Position numbers and translations under genes: made by a program. 64,000 nt of DNA, taken from Pusillimonas noertemannii. GTDB lineage: Bacteria > Pseudomonadota > Gammaproteobacteria > Burkholderiales > Burkholderiaceae_B. Each line of letters opens with the position of its first letter. Within the stretch, counting starts at the first letter, position 1. This document shows positions 1 through 11,186 of this stretch, piece after piece. The notes beneath the pieces are model-generated. The model was not told the origin of the DNA and did not search any database. It was given only the letters and a program-made list of their open reading frames with translations. Location of the stretch: the NCBI RefSeq assembly GCF_003096595.1, contig NZ_QEKO01000001.1, positions 1,240,001 to 1,304,000 of the forward strand. The letters are read 5' to 3'.

Positions 1-22
1 CACGCCTGAGCCATATTGAATT

Positions 23-190
23 GTGAAGGGACAAGCCATTGGTAAGAAGAGTACAGCTCCGCGTATTGATCGTTCATTTCTGTGGAGAATCAGCTTGGCA
101 GATGATGGCGTGGGCTTCTGGTACCCCGCAAGCATGAACGACAAGCGGGTTCTGTGCAATCCCCCGCGTTTCAGAAAGTGTCCGTACTAG
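23..190 (+). CDS. possible small hypothetical protein, 55 aa
   Basis: An open frame runs from a GTG at 23 to TAG at 188-190. It encodes a basic, aromatic-rich 55-residue peptide (Arg/Lys-rich first half, FWYP in the middle, a Cys-rich end). A purine run AAGGGA at 26-31 would fit an ATT start at 38 instead, so the start is uncertain. It converges with the RDD gene, whose stop lies 4 nt downstream. I recognise no family. Composition looks more protein-like than random, but the frame begins close to the window edge and could be the tail of something longer with a nonsense codon at 17-19. Confidence 0.25.
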   Translation: MKGQAIGKKSTAPRIDRSFLWRISLADDGVGFWYPASMNDKRVLCNPPRFRKCPY

Positions 191-193
191 GGT

Positions 194-730
194 TTATACC
201 GCCTTTGCCGCCTTGGTATCGGTGTGGACCAGCCGGGTGCCCAGCAGGCGATCATGAAGGAACTGGCCCTGCGGGTCGAGCCAGGTCCACAGGAAGACGG
301 TGAAGGGGGCGAATACGATCAGCATATCGGTGGAACGGTAGCCGGTAAGGTGTGAAGCCCCCTGGATCAGCAGGGCGGCGACCAGCGGGATGGGCCACAT
401 CAGTATGTAGCGCAGAACCAGGCGGCTGAGCACGGGCGTGCGGCCGTCACGGTCGACCAGACGGATGTTCCAGGTCTTCATGGGCAAGGTCTGGCCGCTG
501 TAGCGCCAGCACATGACGAAATAGACCCCTATGGCCACGAAAAGCACGACCTGCCGCAGACTGCGCAGGGTCAGGCCGCTGCGGCTCTGGGTAAGGGTGT
601 CGAACAGATAGCCGGCCAGGAAGACCACCGCGAAAAGCAATACGCCTTCGTACATCATGCTGGCGAAGCGGCGCCATCGGCTGGGTACGGTGGCGGTAAG
701 ACCCGAGTCGAAGGTGATGGGATGTTGCAT
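194..730 (-). CDS. RDD family inner-membrane protein
   Basis: This 178-residue protein has the RDD-family plan: an early helix carrying the Arg-Phe-Ala segment (residues about 16-40), a second helix, and then a long hydrophobic region with a charged Asp-Arg-Asp-Gly loop and a C-terminal HDRLLGTRLV motif typical of the domain. RDD proteins are small membrane proteins of mostly unknown function, some linked to ion exchange. I chose the ATG at 730; an in-frame TTG at 766 would add 12 Pro-rich residues that do not look like the family. The gene is monocistronic, with a terminator-like hairpin upstream at 830-855 separating it from the next minus-strand gene. Confidence 0.8.
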   Translation of the reverse strand: MQHPITFDSGLTATVPSRWRRFASMMYEGVLLFAVVFLAGYLFDTLTQSRSGLTLRSLRQVVLFVAIGVYFVMCWRYSGQTLPMKTWNIRLVDRDGRTPVLSRLVLRYILMWPIPLVAALLIQGASHLTGYRSTDMLIVFAPFTVFLWTWLDPQGQFLHDRLLGTRLVHTDTKAAKAV

Positions 731-829
731 GGCAAAAAGACCGGACGGTGGAGGTTGGGCGCCCAACTTGGGCGAATCCCTCTATTATCCTGCATAAATG
801 CGGCGCTTTGCCGCCCGGGGCCCGACGGC

Positions 830-855
830 AAAAAAGCCGCGATTGCGGCTTTTTT
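830..855. terminator. bidirectional-looking intrinsic terminator
   Basis: An inverted repeat AAAAAAGCCGC / GCGGCTTTTTT with a 4-nt loop gives T-runs on both strands. It lies 58 nt after the stop of the 63-residue minus-strand gene and so probably ends that transcript before the RDD gene. Confidence 0.75.
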
Positions 856-913
856 CAGTGGCCGGGTTCATCCGGCATGGCCGCCGAAAGGGCGGCCCGT
901 CGCGATGGACCGA

Positions 914-1105
914 TCAGGCGGCCGATTCGGCGTTGCGGGGTGCAACTTTCACGCCGGCGGCTTGCTTGGAAGAACCATTCAGCTTAACGAACAGGTTCTT
1001 GAGGGCCTTGCCGGGCTTGAAGCGAGCCTGCTCTTCGATCGCTTCTTGCATCAGCTGGCGTTCGAGTTCATCGGTCAGACGGATTTCGCTATTCAGGTGG
1101 ATCAT
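914..1105 (-). CDS. small hypothetical protein, 63 aa
   Basis: This is a charged 63-residue protein. An N-terminal amphipathic helix (residues 10-30, rich in Glu and Gln) is followed by a basic FKPGKALKNLFVKLNG segment and an Ala-rich tail. No signal peptide or membrane segment is seen, and I do not recognise the family. The start is supported by GAGAGG six bases before the ATG. The gene stands alone: a terminator follows it, and a strong promoter built into palindromes precedes it at 1127-1181. That suggests abundant and regulated expression, as for a small nucleic-acid-binding or ribosome-associated factor, but the role is only inferred. Confidence 0.7.
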   Translation of the reverse strand: MIHLNSEIRLTDELERQLMQEAIEEQARFKPGKALKNLFVKLNGSSKQAAGVKVAPRNAESAA

Positions 1106-1126
1106 GATTGGCCTCTCTACATGAAA

Positions 1127-1181
1127 TGAACGTTTCGTTCAGGGTTAACCCTATTATAGGGTTAACCCTAGCCAATAGCAA
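1127..1181 (-). promoter_or_regulatory. sigma70 promoter flanked by tandem palindromic operators
   Basis: On the minus strand, TTGCTA (1176-1181) and a perfect TATAAT (1153-1158) are spaced 17 bp apart. Two copies of the perfect 12-bp palindrome AGGGTTAACCCT (1141-1152 and 1158-1169) flank the -10 box, 17 bp centre to centre. A third dyad, TGAACG-TTT-CGTTCA (1127-1141), follows near the start of transcription. Such placement is what a repressor operator would need. The target is the 63-residue gene at 914-1105. Confidence 0.7.
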
Positions 1182-1215
1182 GCCAGAATGTTGCGCTGCG
1201 ACAGAGTGTTGCTTT

Positions 1216-2667
1216 TTAGTCTGATCCGTCGCCGCGGGCGGGACGCCGATAGCCCGATTCGACCATCTCGAAGCTGAAAAGCCGGCAATCGAGGGGGCCA
1301 TTGTGCAGCGGTCGGCGCCGCAGGGGTTTCAGCCGCATGCGCTGGGGAAGGTCCAGGTCGCTGGAAATCACATGTACCTGCCAGCCGCTGTAGTTCTTCT
1401 TGAGATTCTGTGACCATTCGCGCCAGAGTTCGGGCTCGTCGCCGGGCAGGCGTTCGCCGTAGGGCGGATTGGTGACAATCCAGCCCTGTTCGGCAGGCGG
1501 CTGCACGGTGCGCGCATCACCCACTTCGAATCGTATGGTGTCGGGGGTAAGCCAGGCGCGCTCGACGTTCTGCCTGGCGGCATCGATGACGGCCGGGTCG
1601 AGGTCGACGCCGACCAGCGGCGCGTCCAGGCGTGTCGCAATGCGGCTGCGCGCATCTTCCTTCAGATCGCGCCAGTGGCGGGCGTCGTGGTTGCGCAGCC
1701 GTTCGAAGCCGAACGGCCGCCAGATGCCGGCGGGCACGCCCAAGGCGATCCAGGCGGCCTCGATGAGTATGGTGCCGCTGCCGCAGAAAGGGTCGAGCAG
1801 CGCCTGGGCCGGATCCCAGTCGGCCAGCGCCAGCAGGCCTGCCGCCAGATTCTCGCGTATGGGCGCCTCGCCCTTGTCGAGGCGCCAGCCGCGCTTGAAC
1901 AGCGATTCGCCAGTGGTGTCGAGGTACAGCGTGGCCGTATCTTCGGCAAGAAACAGATGCACCCGGGCGTCGGGGCGCACGGTGTCGATGTCGGGCCTGC
2001 TGCCTTCCCGGTCGCGCAGCCGGTCGCAAATGCCGTCCTTGGCGCGCAGATTGCAGTACTGCAGGCTTTTCATGGGGCTGCGGATGGCCGAGGTGTCTAC
2101 CCGCAGGGTCTGCTCCGCGCCGAACCAGCGCTCCCATTCGGTGTTGCGGGCAAGCTCTAGGATGTCGTCTTCGTGCCGGACGGGCCCTTGCGACACCTGT
2201 ACCAGTACACGGGTGGCCAGGCGCGAGTAAAGATTGATGCGCAGGATGCCGGTCCAGTCGGTCCGCAGGCGGCAGCCGGCGCGATCGGCCGAGGCGTCTT
2301 CGAAGCCCAGGGCCTGCAGTTCGAGCGCCAGTGCCTCTTCCAGGCCATGGGGGCAGGGCGTGAACACCGCGAATATTTCGGCCAGTCGCCTGGAAGAACC
2401 CTGTGCCGGGCGCGCCGCGCGGCGGCGTGTCGTCACTCGGGGCGCCTCGTCGCTTTCGGTTCGGCCGGCGGATTCGGCTTGCGCCGTTGGTCGCCTGGCT
2501 TCGACTGGATTGCCGGCCCGTGGCGTATCGTGCTGCTGGCGCTCGCGCAGGGCAACCTGGCGGGCGCGGGCGCCCGATCGCTTGCGCTTGTCGTCCTCTG
2601 TGCCGGACGGAGCGGCAGGCTTTTTCTTCAGGGAGAGCGTCTTGCCGGGCTTGTTGGAATCGGTCAT
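1216..2667 (-). CDS. THUMP-domain rRNA guanine-N2 methyltransferase (RlmL N-half type)
   Basis: The protein has 483 residues. A basic, low-complexity N-terminal tail (about residues 1-90) precedes a THUMP/ferredoxin-like RNA-binding region and then a class I SAM methyltransferase. DPFCGSGTI (SAM-binding motif I region) and TNPPYGERL (the NPPY catalytic motif of N6-adenine/N2-guanine methyltransferases) are both present. The family (RlmL/YcbY N-terminal half) makes m2G2445 in 23S rRNA. The RlmK half of the E. coli fusion is absent here. It is the last gene of the minus-strand leuS-lptE-holA-proA run, 36 bp after the HemJ-like gene. The RNA target is inferred by family. Confidence 0.85.
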   Translation of the reverse strand: MTDSNKPGKTLSLKKKPAAPSGTEDDKRKRSGARARQVALRERQQHDTPRAGNPVEARRPTAQAESAGRTESDEAPRVTTRRRAARPAQGSSRRLAEIFAVFTPCPHGLEEALALELQALGFEDASADRAGCRLRTDWTGILRINLYSRLATRVLVQVSQGPVRHEDDILELARNTEWERWFGAEQTLRVDTSAIRSPMKSLQYCNLRAKDGICDRLRDREGSRPDIDTVRPDARVHLFLAEDTATLYLDTTGESLFKRGWRLDKGEAPIRENLAAGLLALADWDPAQALLDPFCGSGTILIEAAWIALGVPAGIWRPFGFERLRNHDARHWRDLKEDARSRIATRLDAPLVGVDLDPAVIDAARQNVERAWLTPDTIRFEVGDARTVQPPAEQGWIVTNPPYGERLPGDEPELWREWSQNLKKNYSGWQVHVISSDLDLPQRMRLKPLRRRPLHNGPLDCRLFSFEMVESGYRRPARGDGSD

Positions 2668-2703
2668 GGAAGTAGGGGGCTGCTTGGGTTGGGCGGGGCG
2701 GCG

Positions 2704-3120
2704 CTAGAAAGGCCGCACAATGACCAGGATGAGCACGGCCAGCAGCAAAAGCACCGGAATCTCGTTGAACCAGCGGTAGAAGCGATGGCCGCGCGTGTTG
2801 CGTCCGGCCGCAAATTTCTTGAGCAGGCGGCCGCAGGCGTGATGGTAGCCCAGCAGCAGCAGCACGCACAGCAGCTTGGCGTGCATCCAGCCCTGGCCCA
2901 TGCCCAGGCCATAGCCCAGGAACAGCCACAAGCCCAGCAGCAGCGCCGGAATGGCCAGTATGGTCATGAAGCGGTACAGCCGCTGGGCCATGCCCAGCAA
3001 ATGACGCTGCACGGCAGGCTCGGTGCTTTGCGCCAGGTTGACGTAGATGCGCGGCAGGTAGAACAGCGCTGCAAACCACGAAATGACGAAAAGCAGGTGA
3101 AAGGTCTTGATCCAGAGCAT
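2704..3120 (-). CDS. CopD/HemJ-like membrane protein
   Basis: This 138-residue, four-helix membrane protein begins MLWIKTFHLLF with an early His and the WFAALFYLPRIYV segment that marks the HemJ family. HemJ proteins oxidise protoporphyrinogen IX to protoporphyrin IX in bacteria that lack HemG and HemY. I took the ATG at 3120, which lies 4 nt after the proA stop; an upstream in-frame ATG at 3144 lies inside proA. Whether it acts as HemJ or as a related CopD-type protein cannot be settled from this window. Confidence 0.75.
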   Translation of the reverse strand: MLWIKTFHLLFVISWFAALFYLPRIYVNLAQSTEPAVQRHLLGMAQRLYRFMTILAIPALLLGLWLFLGYGLGMGQGWMHAKLLCVLLLLGYHHACGRLLKKFAAGRNTRGHRFYRWFNEIPVLLLLAVLILVIVRPF

Positions 3121-3124
3121 GGGG

Positions 3125-4420
3125 TCAGCCGCGCAGCTGGCCATCGCCGGTCAGTACCCACTTGTAGGTGGTAAGGCCTTCGAGGCCGACCGGGCCGCGC
3201 GCATGCAGCCTGTTGGTGGAAATGCCGATCTCGGCGCCCAGGCCGTACTCGAAGCCATCGGCAAAACAGGTGGGCAGGTTGATGTAGACGGAGCTGGAGT
3301 CGACTTCGCGCTGGAAGCGCGTGGCGGCCGGGAGGTTTTCGGTGACGATGGATTCGGTGTGGCCGGAGCTCCAGCGCGCGATGTGCTCGATGGCCTGCTG
3401 CAGGTCGTCGACCACCCTGATGGCCAGGATGGGCTCGAGGTATTCGGTGGCCCAGTCTTCGTCGGTGGCGGGGCCGACGCCGGACACCAGCGCCTGGGTC
3501 TGTTCGCAGCCGCGCAGCTCGACGCCCTTGTCGCGCAGGGTGGCAGCCAGCCTGGGCAGGATGGCGCCGGCTACGTCGCGATGGACCAGCAGGGTTTCCA
3601 TGGTGCCGCAGATGCCGTAGCGGTAGGTCTTGGCATTGACGGCGATGTCGTGCGCCTTGTCGAGGTCGGCCGCCGCGTCGATGTAGACATGGCAGTTGCC
3701 GTCAAGGTGCTTGAGCAGCGGCACCTTGGCTTCCGCGGCCAGGCGGGCGATAAGCCCCTTGCCCCCGCGCGGGATGATGACGTCGATGTGTTCGGTAAGG
3801 GTGACGAGTTCGCCCACCAGGCCGCGATCGGTGGTGCCGGCGACCTGCACGGCGTCTTGCGGCAGGCCCGCGTCTTTGAGGCCGGCGCGGATGACCTCGC
3901 CCAGGGCCTGGTTCGAATGAAAGGCCTCGCTGCCGCCGCGCAAAATGGTGGCGTTGCCGGATTTCAGGCACAGGGCCGCGGCGTCGATCGTGACGTTGGG
4001 CCGCGATTCGTAGATGATGCCGATGACCCCCAGGGGAACCCGCATCTGGCCGACGCGCATGCCATTGGGGCGGACGACCGAGGTGGACTGGATGCCGACC
4101 GGGTCGGGCATGGCGGCAATTTGCTGAAGGCCGGCTGTCATGGTGGCCAGCGCCTTGTCCGAGAGGGTAAGGCGGTCGACCAGCGCCGCGGGCAAGTTGT
4201 TGCGGCGGGCCGCTTCGAGATCTTTGGCGTTGGCTTCCTGCAGGGCCTGTTTGCCTTGCTGCAGGCGTTCGGCCATGGCGCGCAGGGCTGCCGATTTGGC
4301 AGAGTCGGGGGCGCTGAGCATGAGGCGGGCCGCGGCGCGTGCGCGCTGGCCGAGCTCGAGCGCCGCTGCGCGGGTGGACTGTTCGACGGCGTGGGTGTCG
4401 TTGGAACCGGGGCTGTTCAT
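3125..4420 (-). CDS. proA: gamma-glutamyl phosphate reductase
   Basis: This is a full-length 431-residue ProA, the NADPH-dependent enzyme that reduces gamma-glutamyl phosphate to glutamate semialdehyde in proline synthesis. The aldehyde-dehydrogenase-like fold shows the catalytic cysteine in [12 protein letters not shown] (about residue 271) and the family signatures [14 protein letters not shown] and [10 protein letters not shown] near the end. The ATG at 4420 gives the expected length. proB is not in the window. It lies 64 bp after holA in a probable operon. Confidence 0.95.
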   Translation of the reverse strand: MNSPGSNDTHAVEQSTRAAALELGQRARAAARLMLSAPDSAKSAALRAMAERLQQGKQALQEANAKDLEAARRNNLPAALVDRLTLSDKALATMTAGLQQIAAMPDPVGIQSTSVVRPNGMRVGQMRVPLGVIGIIYESRPNVTIDAAALCLKSGNATILRGGSEAFHSNQALGEVIRAGLKDAGLPQDAVQVAGTTDRGLVGELVTLTEHIDVIIPRGGKGLIARLAAEAKVPLLKHLDGNCHVYIDAAADLDKAHDIAVNAKTYRYGICGTMETLLVHRDVAGAILPRLAATLRDKGVELRGCEQTQALVSGVGPATDEDWATEYLEPILAIRVVDDLQQAIEHIARWSSGHTESIVTENLPAATRFQREVDSSSVYINLPTCFADGFEYGLGAEIGISTNRLHARGPVGLEGLTTYKWVLTGDGQLRG

Positions 4421-4484
4421 GCTGGGCTCTGCAAAGAAAAGGTGCTGCGCCGCGGGCGCAGAAGAAACCTCTATTGTAATGGTG

Positions 4485-5555
4485 TCAGCCGGCCCGTGCC
4501 GCGCGCGGCGCCGCTACCCGCAGCACGAGCCTGGCGAGTTCTTCCCAGGGGTCGTCGAGCCGGCCCGATGCCTTCAGCCCCTTGATCAGCCGGTCGATGT
4601 CATGGGCATGCTGGACCGCCACGGGCCACAGCGCGGCGGGCAGGCGGCGCAGCGTCTGGCGCAGCATCTGTTCGCGCGGGCCGAAGACCCGTTGCTGTCG
4701 CATGGCGCCGCCGATGTCCTGGCCCGCCGCCTGCGCCGCGGCCAGCCTGGCCAACAGGCGGATTTCATCGCCCACCGCCCAGAGGACCAGCGGCAGGCCT
4801 TCGCCTTCGGCTTTCAGGCCGGCCAGGATGCGCAGCGCCCGGTTCGCCTGCCCGGACAGCATGGCGTCGCGCAGCCCGAAGACGTCGTAGCGCGCCACAT
4901 CGAGTACGGCTTGCTCGACGTCCTTGGGGCTGATGGGGCCTTCGGGGTGCAGCAGGCCGAGTTTCTGGATTTCCTGGTGGGCCGCCAGCAGATTGCCTTC
5001 GACCTTGTCGGCCATCCATTCCAGGCTTTCGGGCTGAAGGCTCTGGCCCTGCCGCTGCAGGCGCTGGCGGATCCAGTCGGGCAGATGCTGGCGCTCGATG
5101 GTGGGCACTTCGATGAAGGCGTTTGCCTGCTGCAGCGCCGTGGCCCACTTGGCGGCGCGGGTGGAGCGGTCGAGCCGGGGCAGGCTGATGAGCACGACGG
5201 TGTCGGGCAGCGCCGAGCCGCCTGAAAGCCCAGCCAGGTTGACCAGCGTGTCGCCGCCGACCTTGCCCGGCTTGCCGCCGGGTATCTTGAGTTCGATGAG
5301 GCGGCGGTCGCCGAAAAGCGAGACGTTCTGTGTTGCGCCCAGCACAGCCGACCAGTCGCTGCGCGCATCCATGACCAGGCTGGTACGTTCGAGGTAGCCC
5401 GCCTTGGTGGCCAGCGCGCGCAGGCCGTCAAGCGCCTCGGTAAGCAGCAGCGGCTCGTCGCCCGAGATCACGTACAGGCCGTCCAGGCTGCGGCCCGACT
5501 GGCTTGCCTGGTCGAGTTGCCGCAAGAGGCCTTCGATGCCGAGCCCGCGCGCCAT
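4485..5555 (-). CDS. holA: DNA polymerase III delta subunit
   Basis: This 356-residue protein is the clamp-loader subunit that opens the beta sliding clamp. The N-terminal region shows the delta hallmarks: [17 protein letters not shown], then the [15 protein letters not shown] stretch typical of HolA, then a helical C-terminal half. It starts 6 bp after lptE, matching the conserved betaproteobacterial order leuS-lptE-holA. Confidence 0.95.
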   Translation of the reverse strand: MARGLGIEGLLRQLDQASQSGRSLDGLYVISGDEPLLLTEALDGLRALATKAGYLERTSLVMDARSDWSAVLGATQNVSLFGDRRLIELKIPGGKPGKVGGDTLVNLAGLSGGSALPDTVVLISLPRLDRSTRAAKWATALQQANAFIEVPTIERQHLPDWIRQRLQRQGQSLQPESLEWMADKVEGNLLAAHQEIQKLGLLHPEGPISPKDVEQAVLDVARYDVFGLRDAMLSGQANRALRILAGLKAEGEGLPLVLWAVGDEIRLLARLAAAQAAGQDIGGAMRQQRVFGPREQMLRQTLRRLPAALWPVAVQHAHDIDRLIKGLKASGRLDDPWEELARLVLRVAAPRAARAG

Positions 5556-5561
5556 GGCTGC

Positions 5562-6236
5562 CTAGTACGAGGACGAGGGGATCATGTCGGGCCCTGGCAA
5601 GGGGGTGTAGTCGAGCGGAGGCATCGAATCGTCGGGGACGGCGGGCGTGGCAGGGGCGATGCCTTGGGTTGCGGGCTCGACGGCCGGGAGGTTGCGGTAG
5701 GCCTCATTGACCTCGGGAGAGGTGATGCGGCGTACGATGCGGTCTATCAGACTGCGCTGCATCTCTTGGAACAGCGAGCCGATCTCGCCCTGTTTGGCTT
5801 GCAGTGCGTCCGGGTCGTAGGGAACCTCGCGCGTGGAGCTCAGGGTCGTGGGGGGCAGCAGCTCGCGCCCCTGGGCATCGCTTAGTTTGAAGACGAAGAC
5901 GAGATTGAGCTCGTATTCTTCGACGCGGCCTTCGGGGCTGATGGAGATTTCACGCATCGAGCGCTGCATCGAGATCTGGGTGAGGCGCACCTGGGCCTCG
6001 GTAACGTCGTCGACGAAACGGGTGTTGGGCGACGTAGCCACGATGAGGCGGCGCAGGTCGGCGCCAAACGCCGAGTTTTCGTTGATGTTGGTGTAAAGCG
6101 TGTCGAAGGGCAGGGGCGAAGTGCCCTTCAGCCGGAACCCGCAGGCGGCCAGCACAGCCAGCAGCAGCACGCAGGCGAGCCCGCGCAGCCCCAGGCGGGA
6201 CGGAGTCGAGGTAGGGCGGTGCGCGAAGAGGTGCAT
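5562..6236 (-). CDS. lptE: LPS-assembly lipoprotein LptE
   Basis: This 224-residue outer-membrane lipoprotein plugs the LptD barrel and helps deliver lipopolysaccharide to the outer leaflet. The N-terminus has a hydrophobic signal ending in the lipobox LAAC (Cys at about residue 32), followed by GFRLKG, a family signature. The C-terminus is acidic and Pro-rich. It sits between leuS (13 bp) and holA (6 bp), the usual arrangement. Confidence 0.93.
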   Translation of the reverse strand: MHLFAHRPTSTPSRLGLRGLACVLLLAVLAACGFRLKGTSPLPFDTLYTNINENSAFGADLRRLIVATSPNTRFVDDVTEAQVRLTQISMQRSMREISISPEGRVEEYELNLVFVFKLSDAQGRELLPPTTLSSTREVPYDPDALQAKQGEIGSLFQEMQRSLIDRIVRRITSPEVNEAYRNLPAVEPATQGIAPATPAVPDDSMPPLDYTPLPGPDMIPSSSY

Positions 6237-6249
6237 GGTTTATCCGACG

Positions 6250-8907
<2,658 letters not shown>

Positions 8908-8970
8908 GGGTTCGGATTCTTTGTTTTGGGTTAGGCAAACGTCACATTATAGGACGCTGCTTGAAACCAA

Positions 8971-8997
8971 AATGCCCCGCCTGTTGGGGCGGGGCAT
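8971..8997 (-). terminator. intrinsic terminator after rpmBG
   Basis: An 11-bp GC-rich stem with a 4-nt loop, followed on the minus strand by a T-rich tract, lies just after the rpmG stop and upstream of leuS. Confidence 0.75.
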
Positions 8998-9021
8998 TCG
9001 TGGGGTACGGCGCCGGGTCGA

Positions 9022-9189
9022 TTACTTGAGCTTGGTCTCTTTGTAGTCGACGTGCTTGCGAGCAACGGGATCAAATTTTTTGATCAGCATTTTCTCGGGC
9101 ATGTTGCGCTTGTTCTTGGTGGTCGTGTAGAAGTGACCGGTGCCAGCCGTGGATTCGAGTTTGATTTTCTCGCGGATGCCTTTAGCCAT
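9022..9189 (-). CDS. rpmG: 50S ribosomal protein L33
   Basis: This 55-residue protein begins [18 protein letters not shown] and ends [10 protein letters not shown], the bacterial L33 pattern. It contains no cysteine, so it is the zinc-free (C-minus) form. It lies 34 bp downstream of rpmB, the standard pairing, and is followed by a terminator. Confidence 0.95.
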   Translation of the reverse strand: MAKGIREKIKLESTAGTGHFYTTTKNKRNMPEKMLIKKFDPVARKHVDYKETKLK

Positions 9190-9223
9190 GATGTGCTCCT
9201 AGATGGGTTTACCGGTGCGGAAA

Positions 9224-9460
9224 TTAAACCGCTTGGCCGCGGGCACGCAGGTCGGCCAGAACGGATTCGATGCCGTTCTTGTCGATGGTGCGGATGGCGC
9301 TGGCCGAAACACGCAGGCGAACCCAGCGGTTTTCGCTTTCGACCCAGAACCGGCGCGATTGCAGGTTGGGTAAAAAACGACGCTTGGTCTTGTTGTTAGC
9401 GTGCGAAACATTGTTGCCCGTGCGCGGGCCCTTGCCGGTAACTTGGCATACGCGTGCCAT
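9224..9460 (-). CDS. rpmB: 50S ribosomal protein L28
   Basis: This 78-residue L28 begins [12 protein letters not shown] and carries the [16 protein letters not shown] signature. The ATG at 9460 has AGGGG seven bases upstream; a second ATG at 9466 sits too close to that site to be the start. It is the first gene of the rpmB-rpmG operon. Confidence 0.95.
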   Translation of the reverse strand: MARVCQVTGKGPRTGNNVSHANNKTKRRFLPNLQSRRFWVESENRWVRLRVSASAIRTIDKNGIESVLADLRARGQAV

Positions 9461-9707
9461 GATCATACCCCTAAAAAAATTGGTGCCCTGCCGCTATGTG
9501 CTGCCCGTATATGGGCGCCGGGCTATAAGGCGCGGGTGCCTGCTCTATAGAAGGCGCGGGTGCCCAGGCTTAAAGGCGCCAAAGGCACCCAAAGCGACAA
9601 GGCAAAGCCACGCTATTAAAGAATCGGGCTATCTGTAAAGCCATGTATTCTATAACGAAAAACAGGTCTTTATCAAGCAGGTGTTTGGAAAGCCTGGGTC
9701 CGGCGCG

Positions 9708-10913
9708 CTATTTGCCTGCCGCGGCGGCGCGGCGGGCCAGATGGCCGAACAGCCACGAGAGCACCATGCAGGCGGCCAGGATGCCGGTGAGGGGCAGGGC
9801 GGTATCCGATTGCCAGTGGCTGATGCTGACCCCGGCCAGTGTGCCGCTGAGCAATTGCACCGCGCCCATCAAGGCCGAGGCCACGCCCAATCTGTGGCCT
9901 TGGCGCGACAGGGCCAGGGCCGCCGCGTTGGGGTTGACGAAGCCCTGGCTGGCCATGAAACCCATCAGGCACAGTATCAGCAAGGGCAGCGTCAGCCAGC
10001 CGGCTAGGGTCAGGGCCAGGCCGATCAAGGTGACCACGACCACGCTGACCTGCGCCACCTTGAGCAAGCGGTCGGGCGGATGGCGGTCGAGCAGGCGGGC
10101 GCTGAGCTGCGAGGAAAAGATCAGCGCGGCGGCGCACAGGCCGAACAGGAAGCCGAAGTACTGGGGCTCTACCCCGTAGATATTGATGAGCACGCGGGGA
10201 GAGCCCGATATATAGGTGAAGATGCCCGCCCCGCCTATGCCGCCCGCCAGGGCATAGCAGATGAACTCGCGGTCGCGCAGCAGGCCCCAGTAGTTGCGCG
10301 CGATGGTGCCGATGCGCAGCGGCACGACTTTTTCGGGGGGCAGGCTTTCCTGCATGTTGCGCAGGGTCATCACCAGCAGCAGCACGCCGACCGCGGCCAT
10401 GATGCCGAAGATGCCGCGCCAGCCCGCTATGAACAGCATCTGGCCGCCCAGAATGGGACCCAGGATGGGCATGACGCCCATGATCAGCAGGAGCAGCGAC
10501 AACGCTTTGGCGGCATCGCGCGTGTCGAGGTTGTCGCGCACCACCGCCCGGGGCACCACGATGCCCGCGGCGCCCCCCAGCGCCTGCACGATGCGCCAGA
10601 GCGTCAGGTGTTCGATGTCGTTGCTGAAGGCGCAGGCGACCGATGCGATGGTAAAGATGGTAAGCCCCGCCATCAGCGGCTTCTTGCGGCCGTAGCGGTC
10701 GGCCAGCGGCCCGTATATGATCTGCGCCACCCCCATGCCCAGCAGGTAGCTGGCCAGCGTGCGCTCGACCTCGCCCTGGGTGGCGCCCAGGCCCTCGACA
10801 ATGGCCGGGAACGAGGGCAGGTACATGTCGATGGCCAGGGGGCCCAGGGCGGTCAGGGCGCCCATGAGCAGCAGCCAGCCGGGTATGGTGCGAGTCAGTT
10901 GTCTGGAAGACAT
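9708..10913 (-). CDS. Bcr/CflA family MFS drug efflux transporter
   Basis: About 401 residues with 12 predicted membrane helices. The Bcr/CflA signature AIDMYLPSFPAI is in the first helix, followed by the MFS loop motif GPLADRYGRKKPL between helices 2 and 3. This family exports bicyclomycin, chloramphenicol or sulfonamides by proton antiport; the substrate here is unknown. I used the ATG at 10913. A GTG at 10931 is also in frame, and neither has a convincing ribosome site. The approximately 225 bp after the stop (9484-9707) hold the rpmB promoter and two copies of a 14-mer AAGGCGCGGGTGCC (9527, 9551). Confidence 0.85.
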   Translation of the reverse strand: MSSRQLTRTIPGWLLLMGALTALGPLAIDMYLPSFPAIVEGLGATQGEVERTLASYLLGMGVAQIIYGPLADRYGRKKPLMAGLTIFTIASVACAFSNDIEHLTLWRIVQALGGAAGIVVPRAVVRDNLDTRDAAKALSLLLLIMGVMPILGPILGGQMLFIAGWRGIFGIMAAVGVLLLVMTLRNMQESLPPEKVVPLRIGTIARNYWGLLRDREFICYALAGGIGGAGIFTYISGSPRVLINIYGVEPQYFGFLFGLCAAALIFSSQLSARLLDRHPPDRLLKVAQVSVVVVTLIGLALTLAGWLTLPLLILCLMGFMASQGFVNPNAAALALSRQGHRLGVASALMGAVQLLSGTLAGVSISHWQSDTALPLTGILAACMVLSWLFGHLARRAAAAGK

Positions 10914-11186
10914 GAAAGAGGCGTGGCCCACGGGCCCCGGAGAAAAGAAGCGAGTAGTCTAACAGTGATTGGCGATACGGGCCGAACGGGCGGGCCGTGG
11001 GCGCCAGGCATGCCGACGGTCGCATTTGGTGATAAATTGACGGGCAAGCAGCCCGTCCGGACAAGAACGAGAACCCGGGCCGACTTGCCGCCAGCATCGG
11101 CAGTGACCAGAATATAAATATAGAACGAGGACTTCGCTGTCCGATTGAGGATTCGATTTCAGCTAAGTAAAAAGGGAGTTGAGAAC

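Noticed and set aside
1141-1169. Telomere-like repeat because of the TTAACCCT/AGGGTTAA sequence
   Set aside because: Only two copies, each a palindrome flanking a -10 box, on a circular-type chromosome region. An operator explains it better.
3107-4585. Long plus-strand frame over proA
   Set aside because: It is antisense to a well-conserved proA and shows no family features.
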